Assembly (NCBI RefSeq): GCF_900115695.1
Contig: NZ_FOXK01000001.1
Span: forward strand, 62,001 to 126,000
Source: Ectopseudomonas toyotomiensis
Lineage (GTDB): Bacteria > Pseudomonadota > Gammaproteobacteria > Pseudomonadales > Pseudomonadaceae
DNA: 64,000 bases
Reading direction: 5' to 3'
Numbering within the stretch: position 1 is the stretch's first letter; each line of letters starts with the position of its first letter. The position numbers were made by a program, and so were the translations under genes. Below, in pieces: positions 8,296 through 18,389 of this stretch. The notes under the pieces were generated by a model. It searched no databases. It was not told the origin of the DNA and saw nothing but the letters and a program-made list of their open reading frames with translations.

Positions 8296-8550
8296 ATGCA
8301 AGCCGTCACCCTCTACACCACCGCATACTGCCCTTACTGCATCAACGCCAAGGCGCTGCTGACGCGCAAGGGCGTGGCCTTCGAGGAAATCGACGTGGGC
8401 AGTTCGCCACAGCGGCTGGCGAAAATGCTGCAACGCAGCAAGCGCCGCAGCGTGCCGCAGATATTCATTGGCGAGCATCATGTCGGCGGCTTCGATGACC
8501 TCGCCGCACTGGAACGTGGCGGCGAACTGGATGCGTTGCTGCAAGCCTGA
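8296..8550 (+). CDS. grxC: Glutaredoxin 3 (GrxC-like)
   Basis: An 84-residue glutaredoxin with the dithiol active site CPYC at residues 12-15, the conserved TVP-type cis-proline loop as SVPQIFI (about 52-58) and the GGFDDL glutathione-binding motif (about 64-69). It is cytosolic and reduces protein disulfides and glutathione mixed disulfides. The ribosome-binding site GGAGGTACACC precedes the ATG. It sits 18 bases after the AhpD-like gene, which could use it as reductant, and is probably under the same AraC regulator. This may be a second grxC paralogue, because pseudomonads usually carry one beside secB outside such a context. Confidence 0.85.
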   Translation: MQAVTLYTTAYCPYCINAKALLTRKGVAFEEIDVGSSPQRLAKMLQRSKRRSVPQIFIGEHHVGGFDDLAALERGGELDALLQA

Positions 8551-8740
8551 ACCCTGATGGCCGACCTTGCCGGCGGCCATCACCCCTTCTGCGCCGACAG
8601 CTGTGCCGGCCTACTGCTTTTCGTCAAAGCGCTCGTCTTTGCCCTCATGCACCTGGCCATCGCTGCCGATACAAAAGCGGCAACATCGGCCCGATAGGCT
8701 GAGCGTCGCCCTGCGCCCTATCTCGAAATGGAGTCTGCCC

Positions 8741-10387
8741 ATGCGTCTCGACGCCCTCTCTTTGAAAACCCGCCTGATCATCGCGGTGGCGATTCCCTGC
8801 ATCGCCCTGCTGCTGGTGGCGCTGACCAGCCTGAGCAGCATGTCGAGCATGCATCGGGACACGCAGGTGCTCTATCTCAATACGGCTGCGCCGATGCGCG
8901 CCATGGCCGAGGTCGCCTCGCGCATCCCGCGTATGCGCGTCGGGCTCGACATGATGCTGCTGCAGGAAACTCCGCTACGCGACGAACGCGGCGTGAAATC
9001 GCGCGTGCAGGATGCCCGCAACGAAGATGTGCCCGGCATGCGCGAAGCGATGCGCCAGGCCGTGGCGGCCCAGGTCAACCCGGAGCGCAAGGTCCAGGCG
9101 CAGCAACTGCTTGATCAGTTCGAGGCCATGGTCAGCAATGAACTGAACCCGATGCTCGCCGCCTTCGACGCCGGCGACATGGCCAAGGCCCAGCAGATCT
9201 ACCGCGACCAGTACGCCAAGACCTACGGCGTGATGCGCCAGGGCGCCAACGACCTGCTCGATGCCCTGCTGCAACAGGCTGAGCAGCAGAACCTGCACAG
9301 CGCGCAAAGCTATGACGATGGCCTGACCCGCCAGATCGCCATCATCGCCACCGGCCTGCTGGTGTCGATCATCATTTCCTGGCTGATCGTGGTGCAGCTA
9401 CGTCGCCGTGTGGCGGTGTTGCAGAGCAGCCTGGGCCAGGCGGCCGACAACCTGGCCCTGGACACCCGCATCGAACTGCACGGCCAGGACGAGCTGAGCG
9501 AGATCGCCCGCAGTTTCAACCAGTTCATCGACAAGGTGCACGGCGCCATGCGCCAGCTCGCCGACAACTCGCGCCAGCTCTCGGGCATGGCCCGCGATGT
9601 GGCCGAGCGCGCGCGCCTGACCCAGAGCAACTGCACGGCGCAAAGCGACCGCACGGTGCAGGTGGCCACCGCCATCAACGAACTGGGCTCGACGGTCAAC
9701 GAGATCGCGCGCAACGCCGAGAACGCCGCAGCAGTCGCCCGTGAGGCGACCCAGCATGCCAGCGACGGCAGCGCCGTGGTCAGCCAGGCGCATCGCCAGG
9801 TCGATGCCCTCAACGGCGAACTGGAGCAAGCCGCCAAGGTGATCGAGGCACTGGCCGCCCAGACCGACGCCATCAGCACCACGCTCAACACCATCCGCAG
9901 CATTTCCGAGCAGACCAACCTGCTCGCCCTCAACGCTGCCATCGAGGCGGCGCGTGCTGGCGAGCAAGGCCGCGGCTTCGCCGTCGTGGCCGACGAGGTG
10001 CGCACCCTGGCCAGCCGCTCCGGCGCCTCCACCGAGGAAATCCAGCAGGTCATCGACCGCCTGCAGAACGAATCACGCTCGGCCGTTGAGGCCATGGCCA
10101 AGGGCCAACGGCAGAGCACGCTGGTGGTGGAATATGCGAGCAAGGCGTCGGCGGCACTGGAGCAGATCAACAGCCATATCGGCCAGATCAGCGACCAGAA
10201 CATCCAGGTCGCCACCGCCACCGAGGAACAGTCCAGCGTGGTGGAAGACATCAACCGCAACATCGTCGACATCAACGAGCTGACCGTCGGCACCACCCAT
10301 ATCGCCGACCAGCTCAACCAGGCCAGCAGCGACCTGCAGGCGCTATCGACGCAGCTCGATGGGCTGGTGGGGCGTTTCCGGTTGTAA
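8741..10387 (+). CDS. Methyl-accepting chemotaxis protein
   Basis: A 548-residue chemoreceptor. TM1 is at about residues 11-31. A periplasmic four-helix-bundle-type sensor domain of about 165 residues follows, then TM2 near 200-220 ([20 protein letters not shown]), a HAMP segment and a long cytoplasmic signalling hairpin. The highly conserved tip [20 protein letters not shown] lies near residues 396-415, followed by DEVRTLA. Methylation helices flank the tip, and no C-terminal CheR-docking pentapeptide is seen. The start is the ATG at 8741 after GGAG; upstream sequence in frame has no receptor features. The periplasmic domain has no recognisable Cache or PAS motif, so the ligand is unknown. 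Monocistronic. Confidence 0.92.
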   Translation: MRLDALSLKTRLIIAVAIPCIALLLVALTSLSSMSSMHRDTQVLYLNTAAPMRAMAEVASRIPRMRVGLDMMLLQETPLRDERGVKSRVQDARNEDVPGMREAMRQAVAAQVNPERKVQAQQLLDQFEAMVSNELNPMLAAFDAGDMAKAQQIYRDQYAKTYGVMRQGANDLLDALLQQAEQQNLHSAQSYDDGLTRQIAIIATGLLVSIIISWLIVVQLRRRVAVLQSSLGQAADNLALDTRIELHGQDELSEIARSFNQFIDKVHGAMRQLADNSRQLSGMARDVAERARLTQSNCTAQSDRTVQVATAINELGSTVNEIARNAENAAAVAREATQHASDGSAVVSQAHRQVDALNGELEQAAKVIEALAAQTDAISTTLNTIRSISEQTNLLALNAAIEAARAGEQGRGFAVVADEVRTLASRSGASTEEIQQVIDRLQNESRSAVEAMAKGQRQSTLVVEYASKASAALEQINSHIGQISDQNIQVATATEEQSSVVEDINRNIVDINELTVGTTHIADQLNQASSDLQALSTQLDGLVGRFRL

Positions 10388-10400
10388 CCCCTCAAACCAC

Positions 10401-10445
10401 TCGGTGCGCACGGTGCACCCTACGGTCGGACGCCGTGCGCACCGA
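10401..10445. repeat. REP-type palindrome (GTAGGGTGC family)
   Basis: Perfect 13-bp arms TCGGTGCGCACGG and CCGTGCGCACCGA flank a spacer containing CCCTAC, the reverse of the GTAGGG header. The same family recurs near 48988-49129 and at 54412-54433. It fills the gap between two convergent genes and could act as a bidirectional transcript end. Confidence 0.75.
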
Positions 10446-10450
10446 GCCAC

Positions 10451-11896
10451 CTACAGGTCTTCGTCGATGCGCTCGCGCAAATAGGCGTAGAAGGGATTGG
10501 ACGTCATACGCTGCAAACTATCGAGCCCCACCACCAGCACGCCGTGCTCACCACGCGGCGCCAGCGTGCCAAGGGCTACGCCGTAGAACTCCTCTGAGGT
10601 CGGTTCGCTGCCATACAGCGGATCGTCCGTGGGAAACGGCAGTGCAACGTGTGACAGCGAAAACAGCTGGCTCGGGTATTCGACGTTCAATGGCTTCACC
10701 CGCGCCTCACGCTCGCCGGCGGTGATTCGCCGCGCCTCGACCTGACGACCACCGCCCTGTGCAACGCCCACCACCGTCAGGTCGTAGTCACGCTGGGCCG
10801 GTGGCAGCAAGGTCTCGAGCAAGCCACTCATGTCCGCCCGCAGCAGCGAGCTGGCCGCCTGCGAGCGATTGATGTCGAAGATCACCAGTTCGCTGCCATT
10901 GGCCGGTAAACGCTCGAACAAATGGCGCACCACGGCCGGTGTACTCACGGTACTGTCGGCCAGCGACTGAAAGGCCAGCACCGGTGGCAATCGTGACAGA
11001 CGGCCATCGGCTTCGGCGGCATCGAAGGCAGACTGCACCTCGCTGGTCAGCTCATAGGTCTGCCGCGCCGCATGCACTGGAAAAGAGTTGTACTTGAACG
11101 GATTGAACTCCGGCAGCACGTTCATCCAGGCCGACTTGGCGAAGGCTGGCAGCAACGCCGGCAGGGCCGCCAGCCCGGCGTAACGCGCGTAGCTGGTGAC
11201 ACCGATCATCGGCGAAATCAGCACCAGGCGTTGCGGCATGGCCAGCTGCTCGTCCTCCAGCGCGGCGAGGCTGTAGCGCAGCGCCAGCGCACCGCCATTG
11301 GAATAGCCGATCAGATACAGCGGCTCGTCCGGTACCTGGCGCCGCGCCTCGCGAACGGCCAGGCGGGTAGCGGCCAGCCATTGCTCCCAGTGCGCAGCAG
11401 TGAGCGCCGCCGGCACCGTGCCATGGCCAGGCATACGCGGCACCACCGCTAACAGCCCCTGTTCGCTCAGGTGTTGAGCGATATGGCGCAGGCTGTACGG
11501 CGAGTCGGTCAGGCCATGCAGCAACACCACCACGCCCCGCGCCGGACCTGGCGGCTGCAGAGTGAAGGAGCGATTCCAGTCGCGCGGCAGATTGCCGGGG
11601 TAGACCGGGCTGTCGCTGGCGTAGCGGCTGTATGGCGCCGTGCCGGAGGCCGTGACCGGCTCGATCAACTCACTCTGCAGGCGCTCGAACAAGGCCGCCT
11701 CGGCGGCCAGATAGGCTTGCCAGTCGGCAGCGTCCAGCTCGCTGACCTCCAGCTCCTGCGGCACCAGGCGGTGCCAGGGCTCCAGTGCGGGCAACGACGA
11801 TAGCCCGGCAATGCGTATGCCGAGCAAGACCACCACGATCAACAGCACCACCACCAGCGTCCAGGCCATCACGTTGCGCATGCGCGGTAAACGCAT
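10451..11896 (-). CDS. Membrane-anchored alpha/beta hydrolase (lipase/lysophospholipase-like)
   Basis: A 481-residue hydrolase. A single N-terminal transmembrane anchor spans about residues 10-30 (AWTLVVVLLIVVVLLGIRI). The alpha/beta hydrolase core carries the oxyanion-region HG motif at 127-128 (VVLLHGLTDSPY) and the nucleophile elbow GYSNGG with Ser199. The C-terminal half holds candidate Asp (FQSLADSTV) and a late His (SHVALPF). The active domain is probably periplasmic, judged by the positive residues (RLPRMR) before the anchor. The ATG at 11896 has AGGGAGGCGC just upstream; the longer open frame lacks a site. Substrate unknown; ester hydrolysis is inferred from the fold. Confidence 0.82.
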   Translation of the reverse strand: MRLPRMRNVMAWTLVVVLLIVVVLLGIRIAGLSSLPALEPWHRLVPQELEVSELDAADWQAYLAAEAALFERLQSELIEPVTASGTAPYSRYASDSPVYPGNLPRDWNRSFTLQPPGPARGVVVLLHGLTDSPYSLRHIAQHLSEQGLLAVVPRMPGHGTVPAALTAAHWEQWLAATRLAVREARRQVPDEPLYLIGYSNGGALALRYSLAALEDEQLAMPQRLVLISPMIGVTSYARYAGLAALPALLPAFAKSAWMNVLPEFNPFKYNSFPVHAARQTYELTSEVQSAFDAAEADGRLSRLPPVLAFQSLADSTVSTPAVVRHLFERLPANGSELVIFDINRSQAASSLLRADMSGLLETLLPPAQRDYDLTVVGVAQGGGRQVEARRITAGEREARVKPLNVEYPSQLFSLSHVALPFPTDDPLYGSEPTSEEFYGVALGTLAPRGEHGVLVVGLDSLQRMTSNPFYAYLRERIDEDL

Positions 11897-12111
11897 CAAG
11901 CGCCTCCCTCGAAAATCTCTGGCCGGGAAAATCCGTCCCGGCGACCGGCTCGGGGACTTTAGTGCAAAGCGACGCCCGACCACCACTGGGTTGGTCCTCA
12001 AGGTCAGTATCGGTGCCATGCGATTCAGCAGGCTGCGTGATCTGGAAGCAGGCCAGAAGCGCTGGATGAACTGAGCAGGCAAGCAACGGGCACCGCTGAT
12101 AGGCTGCGCAC

Positions 12112-12666
12112 ATGAATCTCGCTGCTCAACTCCAGACCCTCATTGCCAAGGACCCACAGCGCTTGCGCATCCTGCAACAGGTGCGCGAGCTCGACCTGCC
12201 CGATTGCTGGGTGGCCGCCGGTTTCGTGCGCAGCGCAGTCTGGGATGACCTGCACCAACGCACGCCATCCCCGCTACCTGAAGATATCGACGTGATCTGG
12301 TTCGACCGCAGCCAAACCACCCCTGCTCGCGACGCTGAACTGGAGACGGTGCTGCGCCATAGGGACGAATCGCTGCAGTGGTCGGTGAAGAATCAGGCAC
12401 GCATGCATCTGCGCAATGGCGATGCACCTTATGCCTCGGCTACCGAAGCGATGCGGCACTGGCCAGAGACCGCGACGGCGGTGGCCATAAGGCTCGATGA
12501 ACAAGACAGGCTGGAAGTCGCCGCGCCGCTCGGCCTGGAGGATCTGTTCGGCCTTATCGTGCGCCCGGCCGGGCGCTTTCAGAACGAGAAGAGTCAGATC
12601 TACCAACAGCGCCTGCATGACAAGAACTGGCTGGCCACCTGGCCAAAGTTGCAGGTGATTGCGTAG
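12112..12666 (+). CDS. Nucleotidyltransferase-like protein (COG3575 type)
   Basis: A 184-residue protein of the conserved nucleotidyltransferase-like family COG3575. The nucleotidyl-transferase fold core is recognisable: a G-F/V-R segment (WVAAGFVRSAVWD, about residues 33-45) and the carboxylate pair in PEDIDVIWFD (56-65). These occupy the positions of the G-x-R and DxD elements in polymerase-beta-like transferases. The substrate is unknown in this family. The gene stands alone between a minus-strand hydrolase and the convergent cyo operon. Its TAG stop (12664-12666) lies in a GTAGGG sequence that looks like the head of a REP element. Confidence 0.75.
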   Translation: MNLAAQLQTLIAKDPQRLRILQQVRELDLPDCWVAAGFVRSAVWDDLHQRTPSPLPEDIDVIWFDRSQTTPARDAELETVLRHRDESLQWSVKNQARMHLRNGDAPYASATEAMRHWPETATAVAIRLDEQDRLEVAAPLGLEDLFGLIVRPAGRFQNEKSQIYQQRLHDKNWLATWPKLQVIA

Positions 12667-12758
12667 GGTAGATCGGGCTTCAGTAGCGACAGACTGGCAG
12701 GTGTCGGCAAAGCTTCGCCCCGGGGCGGGGCTCCTACAGACAATGAAGCGTGGCAGCC

Positions 12759-12804
12759 GTGGGAGGCGCTTCAGCGGCGACAATCGCGGCTGAAACCCTC
12801 CCAC
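12759..12804. repeat. REP-type inverted repeat (GTGG header) downstream of cyoE
   Basis: Imperfect arms GTGGGAGGCGCTTCAGC and GGCTGAAACCCTCCCAC enclose a 12-base loop, ending 8 bases before the cyoE stop at 12813. It belongs to the same family as 41245-41303. A second short palindrome with a CTCCTAC tail precedes it at about 12711-12737. The structure probably marks the 3' boundary of the cyo transcript. Confidence 0.65.
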
Positions 12805-12812
12805 AAGACCGG

Positions 12813-13769
12813 TCAGATACCGGCGACCACCGCGCAGATACCCTGCGCGCTGCCGGCGAACTGGCTGCACAGGTGATTGATGGAAGTCACCAATACCTGC
12901 TCGGGCGAGGAGATGAAATCCACCGACATCATCACGCTGAGCATGGTGATACTGATGATGGAGAAGGTGAACAGCTTGCGCGCCCACACGCGATCATCGA
13001 CGGCCTTGTAGCCCGACACGCCCATCCACAGCCAGTAGGCACCGCTCAGCGCGGCGACCACGAAGTAGCTGTAGCCGGCGTAGCCGCTGAGCGTCAGCAT
13101 CAGGGTCGCGACCACGAAGGCAGCGATGTACAGCACGATCTGCCGCTTGGCAGCCGAGATCCCCTTGATGACGGGCAGCACCGGGATGTTCGCGGCCTGG
13201 TAGTCATTGAAACGGAAGATGGCGATGGCATAGGAATGCGGCATCTGCCACAGGCTGAAGATCAACAACAGGATGGCGGCGCCAGCGTCGAATTCGTTGC
13301 TCACCGCACAGTAGCCGACCACGGGCGGAGCCGCCCCAGACAGGCTGCCGACCAGGGTGCCGTACACCGAGCCGCGCTTGAGCCACAGGCTGTAGAGGCC
13401 GACGTAGACCACGAAGCCCATCAGCACCAGCATCACGGCCAGGGTATTGGTGGCGGCGTAGAGCAACGCCACCCCCGCTACACCGAGCACGCAGGCATAG
13501 ACGATGGCGTGCGCAGGTGAAACCAGCCCCTGCGCCAACACCCGGTTACGGGTGCGCTCCATCTTCTGGTCGATGTCCCTGTCGATATAGTTGTTGAACA
13601 CGCAGCCTGAGGCGATCACCAGCGAAACCCCCAGCGCTGTCGCGAAGTACAGCGCCAGATCGATATCGCCACGCGAAGCCAGGAAGAAACCGCCCGTGAC
13701 GGAAATCAGATTGCCGAAGACGATGCCCGGCTTGGCGAGGTTGAGGTACTGCTTCAGGAGCGCCAGCAT
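12813..13769 (-). CDS. cyoE: Protoheme IX farnesyltransferase (heme O synthase)
   Basis: A 318-residue UbiA-family prenyltransferase. It converts protoheme to heme O by adding a farnesyl group, providing the high-spin heme of cytochrome bo3. The first Asp-rich motif [15 protein letters not shown] lies near residues 58-72, and the YSLWLKR and [10 protein letters not shown] motifs follow; about nine membrane helices are visible. The ATG at 13769-13767 overlaps the cyoD stop by one base (TGATG), indicating translational coupling. It is the last gene of cyoABCDE. A longer frame exists upstream, but the coupled start gives the usual N-terminus ([14 protein letters not shown]). Confidence 0.95.
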   Translation of the reverse strand: MLALLKQYLNLAKPGIVFGNLISVTGGFFLASRGDIDLALYFATALGVSLVIASGCVFNNYIDRDIDQKMERTRNRVLAQGLVSPAHAIVYACVLGVAGVALLYAATNTLAVMLVLMGFVVYVGLYSLWLKRGSVYGTLVGSLSGAAPPVVGYCAVSNEFDAGAAILLLIFSLWQMPHSYAIAIFRFNDYQAANIPVLPVIKGISAAKRQIVLYIAAFVVATLMLTLSGYAGYSYFVVAALSGAYWLWMGVSGYKAVDDRVWARKLFTFSIISITMLSVMMSVDFISSPEQVLVTSINHLCSQFAGSAQGICAVVAGI

Positions 13770-14104
13770 CAGTTGATCATCATGTGATAGTGCATGCTCC
13801 ACATGATCCAGACCGACAGGCCGACCACGAACGCGATGATCAGCACGGTGAAGATCATCGAAACGACGTTCCAGCGGCCTTCTGCGTCGGTCTTCATGTG
13901 CAGGAAGTACACGAGGTGGACGAGCACCTGCGCCAGGCCGAAGAGCACCACGGTGATCAGGGTCGCGCCACGGCTCAGGCCCAGCACTTCAGGATGCATG
14001 ACCAGCATGAAAGGGATCACGGTGAGGATCACCGACAGGATGAAACCGGTCAGGTAGTCCTTGAAGCCCATGGCGTGGGCGGCGTGATTGTCTTGATGAG
14101 CCAT
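13769..14104 (-). CDS. cyoD: Cytochrome bo3 ubiquinol oxidase subunit IV
   Basis: A 111-residue small subunit of the bo3 ubiquinol oxidase with three transmembrane helices (about residues 17-38, 46-67 and 80-102), matching the size and topology of E. coli CyoD. The N-terminal [17 protein letters not shown] segment is typical. It assists assembly and copper-site stability of subunit I. Its ATG directly abuts the TAA of cyoC, and its stop overlaps the cyoE start. Confidence 0.95.
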   Translation of the reverse strand: MAHQDNHAAHAMGFKDYLTGFILSVILTVIPFMLVMHPEVLGLSRGATLITVVLFGLAQVLVHLVYFLHMKTDAEGRWNVVSMIFTVLIIAFVVGLSVWIMWSMHYHMMIN

Positions 14105-14731
14105 TTACAGCACCCCCATCAGGTAGACGACGGTAAACACGCAGATCCACACCACGTCGAGGAAGTGCCAGAACAGGCTGAGCAGGCCCACGCGGGTCTT
14201 GTTGGTGTCGGTCAGGCCACGGCTGCCAACCTGGAACATCAGCACCAGCATCCACAGCAAGCCGGCACTGACGTGCAGGCCGTGGGTGCCGACCAGGGTG
14301 AAGAACGCCGACCAGTAGGCACTGACCTGCGGCCCGGCGCCTTCATGGATCAGGTGGCGGAACTCGTACAGCTCGATGCTGATGAAGGCCGCACCGAACA
14401 GGAAGGTGACACCCAACCAGCGCAGCACCGCGCCCTTGTCGCCACGGTAGGTGGCCAGCATGGCCATGCCGTAGGTGATACTGGAAAACAGCAGCGCGAA
14501 GGTTTCCACCAGCACCAGGTGCAGGCCGCCACCGAGCATTTCCTTGGCGGTGGGGCCACCGGCGAAGGAGTTGCTGAGTACCGCGAAGGTGGCGAACACC
14601 GTGGCGAAGATCAGCAGGTCGGTCATCAGGTAGACCCAGAAGCCGAACAGCTTGATGCCACTGGTGTCGTGGTGGTGCTCATGGCCGTGGCCATGAGCGT
14701 CATGTGGAAAATGGGGTTCGTAAGCGGTCAT
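14105..14731 (-). CDS. cyoC: Cytochrome bo3 ubiquinol oxidase subunit III
   Basis: A 208-residue heme-copper oxidase subunit III with five transmembrane helices, as in E. coli CyoC. The N-terminus is unusually rich in histidine ([16 protein letters not shown], residues 10-25) before the first helix [21 protein letters not shown]. The conserved [14 protein letters not shown] segment lies in the C-terminal half. The ATG at 14731-14729 lies 2 bases after the cyoB stop at 14734, typical of tight operon packing. The His-rich tail could bind metal, which is inference only. Confidence 0.95.
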   Translation of the reverse strand: MTAYEPHFPHDAHGHGHEHHHDTSGIKLFGFWVYLMTDLLIFATVFATFAVLSNSFAGGPTAKEMLGGGLHLVLVETFALLFSSITYGMAMLATYRGDKGAVLRWLGVTFLFGAAFISIELYEFRHLIHEGAGPQVSAYWSAFFTLVGTHGLHVSAGLLWMLVLMFQVGSRGLTDTNKTRVGLLSLFWHFLDVVWICVFTVVYLMGVL

Positions 14732-14733
14732 GG

Positions 14734-16722
14734 TTAGGCCTGTACGACTGCGTTGGCTTTGGTTTGCTGGTGCGCCTGCTCGATCCGCGCGATCTCTTCG
14801 GGCTGCACGTAGTAGTCGATGTCTTCGTCGTAGGAACGCACGATGAAGCTGACCACGGCGCCGACCAGACCAACGATGGCGAGCCACCATATGTGCCAGA
14901 TCATGGCGAAGCCGAAGGCGATGACGAACGCCGAAACGATCAGGCCATTGCCGGTGTTCTTCGGCATATGGATCGGCTCGTAGTGCTCCGGCGCAGGCAT
15001 CAGCTCGACACCGTTCTTCTTCGCCTCATAGAAGGCGTCGATCTTGTCCGCCGTCGGGATGACCGCGAAGTTGTAGAACGGTGGCGGCGAGGACGTCGCC
15101 CATTCCAGAGTGCGGCCGTCCCAGGGGTCGCCGCTCACGTCGACGTTTTCCTTGCGCTTGATGTAGCTGGTGACGAACTGCACCACGGTGAAGACGATGC
15201 CGATACCGATCAGCACTGCGCCGACCACGGCCACCTGCACCCACGGCACCCAGGCCGGGTTGTCGAAGTGGTTGAGGCGGCGGGTCATGCCCATGAAGCC
15301 CAGCACGTACAGCGGCATGAAGGCGAAGTAGAAGCCGATCAGCCAGCACCAGAAGGAGTAGCGGCCGAAGCGGTCGAGCAACTTGAAGCCGAAGGCTTTC
15401 GGGAACCAGTAGATGATGCCGGCCAGGTAGCCGAACACCGCACCGCCGATGATCACGTTGTGGAAGTGGGCGATCAAAAACAGGCTGTTGTGCAGCACGA
15501 AGTCCGCTGCCGGCACCGCCATCAACACGCCAGTCATACCGCCGATGGAGAAGGTCACCAGAAAGCCCAGGGTCATCCAGGTCATGGCGTTGAGTTGCAG
15601 ACGGCCACGGAAGATGGTGAACAGCCAGGTGAAGATTTTCACCCCGGTCGGGATCGCGATGATCGAGGTCATGATGCCGAAGAAGGCGTTGACGCTGGCC
15701 CCCGAGCCCATGGTGAAGAAGTGGTGCAGCCACACCACGAACGACAGCACGCCGATGGCCGCGGTCGCCCAGACCATCGAGGCATAGCCGAACAGGGTCT
15801 TGCGCGAAAAGGTCGCGACCACTTCGGAGAACACACCAAACGCCGGCAGGATCAGGATGTACACCTCCGGGTGCCCCCAGATCCAGAACAGGTTGGCGTA
15901 CATCATCGGGTTACCGCCCAGTTCATTGGTGAAGAAGTGGAAATCCAGGTAGCGGTCCAGCGACAGCATCGCCAGGGTCGCGGTCAGCGGAGGGAAGGCG
16001 CCGCAGATCAGCACGCAGGTGACGAGAATGGTCCAGGTGAAGATCGGCATCTTCATCAGGCTCATGCCCGGTGCACGCATCTTGAGGATGGTGGCGATGA
16101 AGTTGACCCCCGTCAGGGTCGTGCCCAAGCCCGATAGCTGCATGCTCCAGATGTAGTAGTCCATCCCCACGCCCGGACTGAACTTGATCCCCGATAACGG
16201 CGGATAAGCCACCCAGCCGGTCTTGGCGAACTCGCCCAGGCCCAGCGACAGGTTGATCAGCAGCGCGCCGCCGACGAACAGCCAGAAACTCAGCGAGTTC
16301 AGGTAGGGGAAGGCCACGTCACGCGCGCCGATCTGCAGCGGCACGACGATGTTCATCAGGCCGGTGACCAAGGGCATGGCCACGAAGATCAGCATGATGA
16401 TGCCGTGCGCGGTGAAGATCTGGTCGTAGTGCTCGGGCGGCAGGTAGCCCTGGCCGTCACCGTGGGCCATCGCCAGATGGGTACGCATCATGATGGCGTC
16501 GGCGAAGCCACGCACCAGCATGACCAGCGCGACGAGGATGTACATCACACCGATTTTCTTGTGGTCCACCGAGGTGAGCCACTCGCTCCACAGGTAGCCC
16601 CACTTCTTGAAGTAGGTCACCGCCGCGAACAGCCCCAGACCACCCAGCGCCACGACGGCCAGGGTGATCATGATGATGGGCTCGTGGTACGGAATCGCGT
16701 CCAGAGTCAGTTTTCCAAACAT
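14734..16722 (-). CDS. cyoB: Cytochrome bo3 ubiquinol oxidase subunit I
   Basis: A 662-residue catalytic subunit, matching the length of E. coli CyoB. It holds low-spin heme b, high-spin heme o3 and CuB, reduces oxygen to water and pumps protons. Visible signatures are the low-spin heme histidine in [15 protein letters not shown], the CuB/cross-linked His-Tyr motif [17 protein letters not shown], and the WLHHFFT and [13 protein letters not shown] segments with the remaining ligands. The [13 protein letters not shown] segment is characteristic of the ubiquinol-oxidising branch. The ATG at 16722 lies 2 bases after the cyoA stop; the open frame upstream has no oxidase features. Confidence 0.97.
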   Translation of the reverse strand: MFGKLTLDAIPYHEPIIMITLAVVALGGLGLFAAVTYFKKWGYLWSEWLTSVDHKKIGVMYILVALVMLVRGFADAIMMRTHLAMAHGDGQGYLPPEHYDQIFTAHGIIMLIFVAMPLVTGLMNIVVPLQIGARDVAFPYLNSLSFWLFVGGALLINLSLGLGEFAKTGWVAYPPLSGIKFSPGVGMDYYIWSMQLSGLGTTLTGVNFIATILKMRAPGMSLMKMPIFTWTILVTCVLICGAFPPLTATLAMLSLDRYLDFHFFTNELGGNPMMYANLFWIWGHPEVYILILPAFGVFSEVVATFSRKTLFGYASMVWATAAIGVLSFVVWLHHFFTMGSGASVNAFFGIMTSIIAIPTGVKIFTWLFTIFRGRLQLNAMTWMTLGFLVTFSIGGMTGVLMAVPAADFVLHNSLFLIAHFHNVIIGGAVFGYLAGIIYWFPKAFGFKLLDRFGRYSFWCWLIGFYFAFMPLYVLGFMGMTRRLNHFDNPAWVPWVQVAVVGAVLIGIGIVFTVVQFVTSYIKRKENVDVSGDPWDGRTLEWATSSPPPFYNFAVIPTADKIDAFYEAKKNGVELMPAPEHYEPIHMPKNTGNGLIVSAFVIAFGFAMIWHIWWLAIVGLVGAVVSFIVRSYDEDIDYYVQPEEIARIEQAHQQTKANAVVQA

Positions 16723-16724
16723 AT

Positions 16725-17642
16725 TCACTCCTGCACCTCCGCTGCTTCGTGCATGGCCGTGCTGTGGGAATCTTTCAGGGTCACGTACTGGCCGATTACC
16801 TTGTTGAACAGGTTCGGTTCGACCTGGCCGAAGTAACGGATCGGGTAGATCGGATAGCGGTGGTTGACCATCTCGCCGGGCTCGCCCACCTGCTTGAAGG
16901 CGGCGAAGTCCATGACCTCGGGCGCTTGCTTGACCTTGTCGAGCCACTGCGCGAAGCCTTCGTCGCTGACCGAGTGAGTGGTGAAGCGCATGGCCGAGAA
17001 GCCTTCGCCGCTGAAGTTGCCGGACTGGCCGAAGAACTCACCCTGCTCGTTGGCGATCAGGTTGAGCTGGGTGCGCTGGCCGCCCATGGCGTAGATCATC
17101 CCGCCGAGCTGCGGGATCGACAGCGCGTTCATCACCGTGTCGGAGGTGATGTGGAAGGTCACCGGGGTCTTCTCTGGAATCACCAGCTCATTGACCACGG
17201 CCACGCCTTGATCCGGATAGATGAACAGCCATTTCCAGTCGAGCGAGACGACTTCGATGTTCAGCGCCGGCTTGTCCGATTCGATCGGACGATAGGGGTC
17301 GAGCGAATGCGAGGTTTGCCAGATGATGACCGCCAGAACCGCGACGATGATCAGCGGAACACCCCAGACGACCAGTTCGATCTTGTGCGAATGTGCCCAG
17401 TCGGGCATGTAGGTGGCCTTCTCGTTCGACTCGCGATAACGCCAGCCAAACAGGAAGGTCATGATGATCACGGGTACCACCACGATCAGCATGAGTCCGA
17501 TGGAGATCAGGATCAGATTGCCCTGCTCGACACCGATCTGCCCTTTCGAGTTGAACAGTGCCCAGTCACATCCACCGAGCGCCGAGAAGGCAATCGCCAT
17601 CACCAGCCAGCGCACACAACGATGGTATTTCTCTTCTTTCAT
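16725..17642 (-). CDS. cyoA: Cytochrome bo3 ubiquinol oxidase subunit II
   Basis: A 305-residue subunit II precursor. It has a lipoprotein signal peptide with lipobox ALGGC (Cys25), two membrane helices (about residues 43-65 and 88-107) and a periplasmic cupredoxin-like domain. As in all quinol oxidases, the CuA-binding Cys/His set is absent. The SWDWKWLF-type motif is present as [21 protein letters not shown], and [20 protein letters not shown] follows. The start is the ATG at 17642 after GAAGG. First gene of cyoABCDE, transcribed from the 17643-17998 region. Confidence 0.96.
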   Translation of the reverse strand: MKEEKYHRCVRWLVMAIAFSALGGCDWALFNSKGQIGVEQGNLILISIGLMLIVVVPVIIMTFLFGWRYRESNEKATYMPDWAHSHKIELVVWGVPLIIVAVLAVIIWQTSHSLDPYRPIESDKPALNIEVVSLDWKWLFIYPDQGVAVVNELVIPEKTPVTFHITSDTVMNALSIPQLGGMIYAMGGQRTQLNLIANEQGEFFGQSGNFSGEGFSAMRFTTHSVSDEGFAQWLDKVKQAPEVMDFAAFKQVGEPGEMVNHRYPIYPIRYFGQVEPNLFNKVIGQYVTLKDSHSTAMHEAAEVQE

Positions 17643-17850
17643 GTCACGACCTTCAACTGAGTGAGCCCCACAATCGGCTTCAGTTGCCGTGCGGCCCATC
17701 GAGTAAAAGGCCGGCAGCGAGAACTCAGAGCTTGAGCATCCGTGCAAGCGAAGCGGTAAACCGTGGGAAGCGCGGATGTTGCCGGCTAAAAGGGCCTCAT
17801 ACAATTCGTTAGCGGCCTACTTATGAGTGAACTTACAGCAGCCCTGTGAC

Positions 17851-17864
17851 ATGTTTCGAAACAT
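17851..17864. promoter_or_regulatory. Perfect 14-bp palindrome upstream of cyoA
   Basis: ATGTTTCGAAACAT, self-complementary, about 210 bases before the cyoA start in an AT-rich stretch (17820-17990) that should hold the cyo promoter. It is followed by a partly related half, GATTTGAAACACT. A dimeric regulator of the oxidase operon could bind here; which one is not known. I see no coding potential in 17643-18389. The rest of that span holds promoter sequence and REP palindromes. Confidence 0.4.
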
Positions 17865-18127
17865 TTACGCAAAGATTTGAAACACTTTGCAGCAAGAAGC
17901 CAGCAAAGAAGCACAGGGGTGCGACAAATGATCACAGTCCCGATTTAGAGCTGTTTGTCAGCAAATTGACAGGAATCATGGAAAGGAAAGATGCCTCTAG
18001 CTGACCGCACGACCTGCCTTGACATTTAGGAGATTTCGAGGTTTTCGAACGCGTAGGCGAGGAGAGTGAGCCTCGCGAAAGGCTGAGTGCAGAGCGGGGT
18101 CAAGTAGAGGCGAGGACGGCTGGTGTT

Positions 18128-18247
18128 GTAGCCCGGATGCAATCCGGGGCAATTGAGCGCGGCCAAAACGCATCGCGGCTGAAGCCGCGATAGCTATACC
18201 AAACCCGCATACAGATTCGATGCATGCCCCGGTTGCATCCGGGCTAC
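18128..18247. repeat. Inverted REP pair (GTAGCCCGGATGC family), BIME-like
   Basis: Head GTAGCCCGGATGCAATCC (from 18128) is mirrored by GGTTGCATCCGGGCTAC (to 18247), about 70 bases apart. Between them lies a second, different palindrome, ATCGCGGCTGAAGCCGCGAT (18169-18189). Further degenerate copies follow to about 18345 (TTCAGCCGCGACAAGCATCG, CCCTCCCAC). The arrangement of two REPs in opposite orientation is the classic BIME layout. It lies between the divergent cyo promoter region and the end of the DUF6436-like gene. Confidence 0.8.
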
Positions 18248-18389
18248 GCAATTGCGGCCGACTCGGGGGCTTTTGTGGGATGAGCTGGGCGGCATTCCAC
18301 TTCAGCCGCGACAAGCATCGCGGCTAAAGCCCCTCCCACAGGCACAGGCAACCCTACCCTGCTCCCAACCCGACAACCGGCCTCCCCTA

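Noticed and set aside
14704..16137. Long plus-strand frame opposite cyoB
   Set aside because: His/Asp/Val-rich antisense artefact; CyoB motifs on the minus strand are unmistakable.
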